This document shows, in pieces, positions 58,691 to 64,000 of a stretch of 64,000 bases of DNA. Numbering within the stretch: position 1 is the first letter of the stretch; every line of letters starts with the position of its first letter. Origin of the DNA: Sphingobium lactosutens (GTDB lineage: Bacteria; Pseudomonadota; Alphaproteobacteria; Sphingomonadales; Sphingomonadaceae); assembly GCF_013393185.1 (NCBI RefSeq), contig NZ_QJQX01000032.1:33454-97453 (forward strand), written 5' to 3'. The notes under the pieces are model-generated. The model was given only the letters and a program-made list of their open reading frames with translations. It had not been told where the DNA came from and did not search any database. A program made the translations under genes and the position numbers.

Positions 58691-58828
58691 ATGATCGACA
58701 CCCTGTCCCTGCTCGTCAGCCATGGCGCCATCCTGCTCGCCGCGTGGCGACTTCTGCCGCGCACCGATCTCGATCGCGATCCCGATTCGCAAGGCACGGA
58801 AACGGCGGAGCCGCGACCCGATGCGTGA
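58691..58828 (+). CDS. 45-aa single-helix membrane protein
   Basis: ATG 58691 to TGA 58828 encodes MIDTLSLLVSHGAILLAAWR, then LLPRTDLDRDPDSQGTETAE and a short tail. One membrane helix (about 4-21) and an acidic cytosolic tail are present. Its end overlaps the start of the O-antigen-ligase-like gene by 8 nt (ATGCGTGA), so the two would be coupled. There is no good ribosome-binding site. The function is unknown. Confidence 0.5.
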   Translation: MIDTLSLLVSHGAILLAAWRLLPRTDLDRDPDSQGTETAEPRPDA

Positions 58829-60185
58829 CCTGTTCTTCATCGCCTTTCTCGGCCTCTTCTTCCTCATGGGGTTCCGCCGGCCGTTCCTGCTGGTCGCGGT
58901 CTATGCCTATATCGACATCGTCTCGCCCCAGCGCCTCTCCTATTTCCTGCTCAACTCCATCCCCATTTCCTTCATCGCCTTCGCCGCGATGGTCGGCGCC
59001 TGGCTGCTGGTGGACGACAAGAAGGACTGCCGATTCTCCGCCCGACAGGGGCTGATGCTACTGCTGGTCGCCTGGTGCGGCTACACCACCATGACCGCCG
59101 ACTTCCCGGTCGAGGCGCTGACCAAATGGAACTGGGTGTGGAAGGCGATCATCGCCGGCGTCTTCCTGCCGCTGGTCCTGCGCACCCGCCTGCGGATCGA
59201 GGCGCTGACCGTCTTCATGATCCTGTGCGCCAGCACGATCATCATCAACGGCGGCATGAAGACCGCGCTGTCGGGCGGCGGCTATGGCGTGCTCAACCTG
59301 ATGGTCGAGAATAATAGCGGCCTTTACGAAGGCAGCATCATCAGCTGCGTCGCCATCGCGCTCATTCCGCTGATCCTGTGGGTCGCCAATCACGGCACGA
59401 TCTTTCCGCGCGACTGGAAGGTGAAGCTTTTCTGCTACTGCCTTTGCCTCGCCTGCATGCTGATGCCGGTCGGCACCGAGGCGCGCACCGGCCTCGTCTG
59501 CCTGGTCATCCTGGCAGGTATGATGCTGATGCGGTCGAAGCGGAAATTCATCTATGGCCCGCTGATGGCTTTCGCCGCGCTGGCATCCATTCCCTTCCTG
59601 CCCGCCAGCTTCACCCAGCGGATGCAGACGATCGAGAATCACCAGGGCGACGAAAGCGCCTCCACCCGCGTCGCGGTGTGGATGTGGACGCTCGACTATG
59701 TGAAGCAGCATCCCGGCGGCGGCGGCTTTGACAATTATCTCCAGAACAGCTTCACCTATTTCGCCCAGAGTACCGTGACCGACAGCGGCGGCACCCGGAT
59801 CGAGCGACGGCTCGTCACCGACAAGGGCCGCGCCTATCACAGCGCCTATTTCGAGCTGCTGGGCGAACAGGGCTATTTCGGCTTCGCCATCTGGGCGCTC
59901 ATTCACCTCATCTGCTTCATCCGCACCGAAACGATCCGCCGCCTATATCGCAAGCGCGACGGGCCGGAAGAGGCGTGGATCGCGCCCTTTGCCGTGGCGC
60001 TGCAACAAGGACATGTCATCTACATGATCGGGTCGCTTTTCGTGGGCATCGCCTATCAGCCCTTCATCTTCATGATGCTCGCGCTCCAGATCGGGCTGGA
60101 CACCTATCTGACCCGCAGGCGCATGGATGCCGCTCGCACGAGCCTGGCCGCCACGCTCGCGACCCAGCGGGGTCTTCCGGCATGA
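58821..60185 (+). CDS. Exosortase-A-associated O-glycosylation ligase-like protein
   Basis: A 454-aa membrane protein with about 10-12 helices, related to the Wzy/O-antigen-ligase group (TIGR03097 type). It begins MRDLFFIAFLGLFFLMGFRR, with SPQRLSYFLLNSIPISFIAF, KWNWVWKAIIAGVFLPLVLR, GYGVLNLMVENNSGLYEGSI, TEARTGLVCLVILAGM, and AYHSAYFELLGEQGYFGFAI, containing the typical late periplasmic loop. Such proteins polymerise or attach polysaccharide in the periplasm in XrtA systems. ATG 58821 is used. Confidence 0.88.
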   Translation: MRDLFFIAFLGLFFLMGFRRPFLLVAVYAYIDIVSPQRLSYFLLNSIPISFIAFAAMVGAWLLVDDKKDCRFSARQGLMLLLVAWCGYTTMTADFPVEALTKWNWVWKAIIAGVFLPLVLRTRLRIEALTVFMILCASTIIINGGMKTALSGGGYGVLNLMVENNSGLYEGSIISCVAIALIPLILWVANHGTIFPRDWKVKLFCYCLCLACMLMPVGTEARTGLVCLVILAGMMLMRSKRKFIYGPLMAFAALASIPFLPASFTQRMQTIENHQGDESASTRVAVWMWTLDYVKQHPGGGGFDNYLQNSFTYFAQSTVTDSGGTRIERRLVTDKGRAYHSAYFELLGEQGYFGFAIWALIHLICFIRTETIRRLYRKRDGPEEAWIAPFAVALQQGHVIYMIGSLFVGIAYQPFIFMMLALQIGLDTYLTRRRMDAARTSLAATLATQRGLPA

Positions 60186-60892
60186 GCGGAGAAGTACGCA
60201 TGCTGGGCATGGCGCATGGCCTGCTGATCGGCCTGCTGGCGGGGTTGTCGCTCGCCGCGCCGCTGGCGGCACCGGAGCTGATGCCGCGCGGGATCGAGGC
60301 GCTGTTCATCCTTGCGGGCTTCCATCTACGCCTCGTCGACCGGCGCTTTGCCCTGCGTGGGGATGCGAAGGACTGGATCAGCCATATGCTGATGGCGCCT
60401 GCGCGCCTACTGCGCTGGATCGCGACCGCAGCGGTGGCGCTGGTCGTCGGCGACGTCAATCAGGTGCCGACCATATTGGCCGCCGCCCTGCTGTGCGAAC
60501 TCGCTCTCTATCCGATCGGCACCATATTCCTCGGCCGGAGCAGCCTGTCCGTCAGCGCCGGCGTGCTGGCCCTGCTGCTGATCGCCGCAGGGGTGAGCGA
60601 AGCGGGCATGGTGCGCTTCCTCTTCTGCTTCGCTATCGGCGTGACCGCCTGCCTCGTCTGGCTGCGCGGCCCCGATGGCGAGCCACGCGCGCTGGCGCTG
60701 GCGCTGGGGGGCGGCGCGGCCGCCGCCCTGATCGCCCTGATGCTGCCCGTCGCGCTTCCTCTTGCCCTGCCGGTCATGACCATCTGCGCGGCCTGGACAT
60801 TGGCGCATCTCGCGGTGTTGCGCCGTCGTCCCGTTCCGTGGAGGCTCGGCACGCCGCCGGTCCGGGTTGCGGTGCGTTCCCCCTTCTCCTGA
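60182..60892 (+). CDS. Multi-pass membrane protein of the XrtA polysaccharide locus
   Basis: A 236-aa protein, largely hydrophobic, about seven helices (LLIGLLAGLSLAAPLAAPEL, WIATAAVALVVGDVNQVPTI, VSAGVLALLLIAAGVSEAGM, ALALGGGAAAALIALMLPVA). I do not recognise a family. Its ATG overlaps the ligase-like stop (ATGA), so it is probably a functional partner in polysaccharide assembly or secretion. Confidence 0.65.
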   Translation: MSGEVRMLGMAHGLLIGLLAGLSLAAPLAAPELMPRGIEALFILAGFHLRLVDRRFALRGDAKDWISHMLMAPARLLRWIATAAVALVVGDVNQVPTILAAALLCELALYPIGTIFLGRSSLSVSAGVLALLLIAAGVSEAGMVRFLFCFAIGVTACLVWLRGPDGEPRALALALGGGAAAALIALMLPVALPLALPVMTICAAWTLAHLAVLRRRPVPWRLGTPPVRVAVRSPFS

Positions 60893-60946
60893 TCCGTGAT
60901 CGGAACGAAGCGATGAACGGCGGGTTTTGCGCTTGAGAAGGAAGAC

Positions 60947-61954
60947 ATGCCCGACACCCGCCTTGCCCATAGCGACGACAGCATCCCCGGCATCACGCGG
61001 CGCGCGCTGAAACGCGGCTGGGCCTATCATGACGCCGACGGCAACCGCATCACCGACCGGGAGGAGATCGATCGGCTGAATGCCGTCGCCCTGCCGCCCG
61101 CCTATCGCGACTGCTGGTTCTGCCCTTCCCCCTGGGGCCATATCCAGGCGATCGGCTATGACGACCGGGGCCGCAAGCAATATCGCTACCACCCCGATTT
61201 CCGCGCCGCGCGTGAGGCGGAGAAATATGCCGGATGCCCTGACTTCGGCCGCGCCCTGCCGAAGCTGCGCGAGAAGCTGGAAGCCGACCTGTCGAAACGC
61301 GGCCTGCGCAAGGATCGCACCATCGCCGCCGTCGTCCGCCTGCTCGACCTGGCGAAGCTGCGCGTCGGCAACGAACATTATGCCACCACCAACAAGAGTT
61401 TCGGCGCGACCACGCTGCGCCGCCGCCATTATGACCTCAGCGGCAAGTCGCTGACGCTGCGCTACCGCGCCAAGTCGGGCAAGCAGCATCAGCTGACCGT
61501 CACCGACAGCCGCCTGCTGCGGTTCGTGCGACAGGTGCAGGATCTGCCGGGCCAGCATCTCTTCCAATATCTGGACGAGGAGGGGGAGGCGCGGCCGATC
61601 TGCTCCAGCGACGTCAACGCCTATATCGCCGACGCCATGGGCGCGCCCTTCACCGCCAAGCATTTCCGCACCTGGGGCGCGTCGACCATCGCTTTTTCTG
61701 CGCTCGCCGCCGGCCATGTCTCCCTGAAGGAGATGATCGCCCCGGTGGCTCAGGCGCTGGGCAACACCCCCGCCATCAGCCGCAAAAGCTACATCCACCC
61801 CGCGCTGATCGCGCTTTGCCGCGACGGGCAGGATGAATGGCGGGCGGGGCTTCGCTTGCCGCGCCGAACCCGCTATCTGTCCCGCGAGGAGCGCGGCCTG
61901 ATCGCCTTCCTCGACAGCATCGCCGATTGCGCCCCGCTTGCAGCGGCGGCCTGA
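60947..61954 (+). CDS. DNA topoisomerase IB
   Basis: A 335-aa bacterial type IB topoisomerase, relaxing supercoils through a 3'-phosphotyrosine link. The N-terminal domain has RGWAYHDADGNRITDREEID and YRDCWFCPSPWGHIQAIGYD. The catalytic pentad is visible: Arg in KLRVGNEHYATTN, Lys in RYRAKSGKQHQLTV, Arg in KHFRTWGASTIAF, and the nucleophilic Tyr in AISRKSYIHPALI. Bacterial members are about 340 aa. Confidence 0.94.
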   Translation: MPDTRLAHSDDSIPGITRRALKRGWAYHDADGNRITDREEIDRLNAVALPPAYRDCWFCPSPWGHIQAIGYDDRGRKQYRYHPDFRAAREAEKYAGCPDFGRALPKLREKLEADLSKRGLRKDRTIAAVVRLLDLAKLRVGNEHYATTNKSFGATTLRRRHYDLSGKSLTLRYRAKSGKQHQLTVTDSRLLRFVRQVQDLPGQHLFQYLDEEGEARPICSSDVNAYIADAMGAPFTAKHFRTWGASTIAFSALAAGHVSLKEMIAPVAQALGNTPAISRKSYIHPALIALCRDGQDEWRAGLRLPRRTRYLSREERGLIAFLDSIADCAPLAAAA

Positions 61955-61983
61955 CACCGCATTTTCGACCAGACAGGACAGGC

Positions 61984-63135
61984 ATGGCCGACAAGAAAGA
62001 CCCCGATCTTCCCGACATCAGCGTCACGCCCCCGAACCTGCGCGAAATGTGGCATTCGACCATCGCCTGGTTCCAGATTCATTATATCCAGATCCTGATC
62101 GCGATCAGTGCGGCCGTCGTCATCTACCTGCTGCTGGCGGCGCTGCGCGAACTGGGCAAGAGGCACAAGGGCGATCGCGGCGATCCGCTGGGCTATGCCA
62201 ATGTGCTGGGCCGTGCTGCGGCGCGCACGACCCAATTCTTCATGGTCATGGTCGCGGCCAGGCTGGTGGTGGGCTACGCCGACGCGCCGGCGTCGCTGGC
62301 CAAAACCATCACATTCCTCTTCACCATCGCCGCCGTGTTCCAGGCCGCCACCTGGGCGCGCGAGATCATATTGGGCCTGATCGAGCGCAAGACGCTGGCC
62401 GACGACAGCCAGGGCGAGACGCTCGCCAACGCCATGGGTCTGATCCGCGTGCTCGTGACGGTCGCCCTGTTCGCGATCGCGGCGATCGTGGTGCTGGACA
62501 ATCTGGGCGTCAACGTCACCGGCCTGGTCGCGGGCCTGGGTATCGGCGGCATCGCCATCGGTCTGGCGGCACAGGGCATCTTTTCCGACCTGTTCGCCGC
62601 CCTCTCCATCATCTTCGACAAGCCGTTCCGCCGGGGCGAGATCATCACCTATGACCAGACCACCGCGCGCGTGGAGAAGATCGGCCTCAAGAGCACGCGC
62701 CTGCGGGCGATGAGCGGCGAGAAGAAGGTTATTTCCAACGCCAACCTGCTCCAGAAGGAAATCACCAGCCTCCAGACTCTGATCCAACGCCGCGTCACCT
62801 TCGCCATCGGCATCGTCTATCACACGCCCGAGGAGAAAGCGGAGGCGATCCCGGACATACTCCGCAAGATCGTCGAGGCGGAGGGCTTCCTGTTCGTGCA
62901 TGCCGGCATGATACGCTTCGGCGCCAGTTCGCTCGACTATGAGCTGAGCTTCGACGTGCCCGACCCGGATACGCACGATTATTTCCAGTCGCGCCACCGC
63001 ATGGGCCTCGCCATCTGGAAAGCGTTCAATGCGGCGGGGATCGAGTTCGCCTATCCATCCCAGACCACCTTCACCGCTGCACCCGACGGGCGGCTCATCA
63101 TGCCCTATGCCGACGTGCCGCACGTGGAGACCTGA
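61984..63135 (+). CDS. MscS-family mechanosensitive channel
   Basis: A 383-aa inner-membrane channel. About four to five helices begin IQILIAISAAVVIYLLLAAL; the pore helix is the glycine/alanine-rich GLVAGLGIGGIAIGLAAQGI. The MscS beta domain follows: FDKPFRRGEIITYDQTTARV, LKSTRLRAMSGEKKVISNAN, LLQKEITSLQTLI. It opens under membrane tension to release solutes. ATG 61984 is used. An IS element begins 16 bp after its stop. Confidence 0.93.
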   Translation: MADKKDPDLPDISVTPPNLREMWHSTIAWFQIHYIQILIAISAAVVIYLLLAALRELGKRHKGDRGDPLGYANVLGRAAARTTQFFMVMVAARLVVGYADAPASLAKTITFLFTIAAVFQAATWAREIILGLIERKTLADDSQGETLANAMGLIRVLVTVALFAIAAIVVLDNLGVNVTGLVAGLGIGGIAIGLAAQGIFSDLFAALSIIFDKPFRRGEIITYDQTTARVEKIGLKSTRLRAMSGEKKVISNANLLQKEITSLQTLIQRRVTFAIGIVYHTPEEKAEAIPDILRKIVEAEGFLFVHAGMIRFGASSLDYELSFDVPDPDTHDYFQSRHRMGLAIWKAFNAAGIEFAYPSQTTFTAAPDGRLIMPYADVPHVET

Positions 63136-63150
63136 AGCCCGGGCGATCTA

Positions 63151-64000
63151 GGCTGAGGTGACGATTTAATCATTTGAGCCAGAGCATGATGCTGGCGAGT
63201 TTGACAAATCCGAGGAAGTTGGGGGCGAGCTTGTCGTAGCGTGTTGCGATGCGCCGCCATTGTTTGAGTTTGGCGAAGAATCCTTCGATGCCCCAACGCT
63301 GTTTGTAGGCGATGCGGTCGTAGCCGTGTTGGTACTTGCGGTGGCGGCGTGGTGGGATGACCGGCTCGCCGCCTTGCTCGTAGATGAGGTCATGCAGGCG
63401 GTCGGCATCGTAGGCGCGATCCGCCAGCACCTTGCCTGCCGGGATGCCCCGGATCAGGTCGCAGGCTGGAGCCATGTCGTTTTGCTGTCCGGGGCCAAGA
63501 ATGAAGCGGATCGGCAGACCGAGGGCATCGACTACGGCGTGGATTTTGGTGCCGAACCCACCTCTCGACCGCCCGAGAGCCTGGGCTTGAACGCCCCCCT
63601 TTTTATCCGAGCCCCTGCCGCTTGAGCCTGAGCGCGGATGACAGTGGCATCGATCGCCAGCCATTCGATGTCGGGATCATCGGACACCGCCGCGAATATC
63701 CGGTCGATCACACCCTGCTCGATCCAGCGATAATAGCGCCGCTTGGCTGTCTGATAGGGACCAAAGCGTTCGGGAAGATCGCGCCAACGACCGCCTGAGC
63801 GCGCCAGCCACAGCAAGGCATCGAGAAAACGCCTGCCGTCGCTACGCGGACCACGCTTACCCTTGCGCCCGCCCGGAACGAACTCCCGCAATCGCTCCCA
63901 TTGATCGTCCCGAAGTACCTCGCCTTCCACACCAGCCTCCAAAAGCCACTGTTGAATCACAAAGACCCGGCGCCGTGAATCCCTAAAATGTCACTACAGC
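63151..64000 (-). mobile_element. IS5-family insertion sequence (IS427-like), at the window edge
   Basis: The element runs from the imperfect inverted repeat GCTGAGGTGACGATTTA (63152-63168) to TAAAATGTCACTACAGC (63984-64000). The outer bases match as GCTG-nn-GTGAC-nn-TTTA. The left end is flanked by CTAG, a possible target duplication; the matching copy would lie beyond 64000. The length of about 850 bp fits IS5-family IS427-group elements. It carries a single transposase gene in two phases. Confidence 0.85.
63170..63960 (-). CDS. IS5-family transposase, expressed by -1 frameshift
   Basis: The first frame (GTG 63960 to 63532) encodes the helix-turn-helix half: VLRDDQWERLREFVPGGRKG, ALLWLARSGGRWRDLPERFG, and the first catalytic Asp in LAIDATVIRAQA. 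The second frame continues FGTKIHAVVDALGLPIRFIL, VLADRAYDADRLHDLIYEQG with the second Asp, and RWGIEGFFAKLKQW with the catalytic Glu. The two meet at AAAAAGGGGGG (minus strand, 63605-63595); a -1 slip there joins IKRG to GVQAQALG. All three DDE residues are present, so it may be active. Confidence 0.88.

Noticed and set aside
1..64000. CRISPR arrays, tRNA or rRNA genes
   Set aside because: No regularly spaced direct repeats, cloverleaf-like genes with terminal CCA, or rRNA-like stretches were recognised on reading; the repeats present are dispersed palindromes.

Overview
The window looks like chromosomal DNA of a sphingomonad alphaproteobacterium (Sphingobium/Sphingomonas-like). Supporting signs are the high GC content, the small intergenic palindromic repeats around a TTCGACA-x-GCTCAG core, an OprP-type porin, exosortase-A (XrtA)-associated genes, and the linked dnaA, rpsT, mutM, ubiE, ubiB, coaBC and dut. 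This is inferred from gene content and protein style; no rRNA or tRNA gene was seen.

Layout. 0-7.3 kb: partial CNNM/hemolysin-type membrane protein, OmpA-like envelope protein, a TetR regulator divergent from a DUF4188 gene, a five-gene operon joined by 4-nt overlaps (yggT, yggU, folD, SnoaL-like, marC), a GNAT acetyltransferase, argB and a queuosine-precursor transporter. 7.6-15.5 kb: DUF2066-hda-ppk-ppx divergent from purM-purN, with purN fused to a YjbR domain. 15.5-25.9 kb: OprP porin, lone solute-binding lipoprotein, DUF4112, RNase T2, nadC, ArsR/SRPBCC pair, nadA with an unknown coupled gene, DUF4230, metallo-hydrolase, xerC. 25.9-34 kb: a broken dedA copy beside an intact one, gshB-yraN-rsmI divergent from an LpoA-like gene, a DAACS symporter, cyclophilin, dnaA. 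34-41.2 kb: rpsT and mutM, then ubiE-ubiB-coaBC-dut-unknown-moeB-dsrE as a tightly packed run. 41.2-50.7 kb: M48 protease with a DUF898 gene interrupted by an in-frame stop, an XRE/membrane-protein cassette, exbD, thrS-infC, an RNA ligase/PPOX divergent pair with a LexA-type box, DoxX-like protein, metallophosphoesterase. 50.7-64 kb: frameshifted nucleotidyltransferase, cstA-ybdD, XdhC-like protein, S24 repressor with two small divergent genes, a piece of an exosortase-A polysaccharide locus, topoisomerase IB, MscS channel, and an IS5-family element reaching the right edge.

Most of the window is housekeeping. The parts most worth attention are the PurN-YjbR fusion, the likely AUA start of infC, the SOS-type box at 48992, the S24 repressor with two unknown small proteins and an operator array at 55.6 kb, the three damaged genes (dedA copy, DUF898, nucleotidyltransferase), and unknown genes translationally coupled to nadA and to the XrtA glycosyltransferase. 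No CRISPR array, recognisable defence island or prophage was found.
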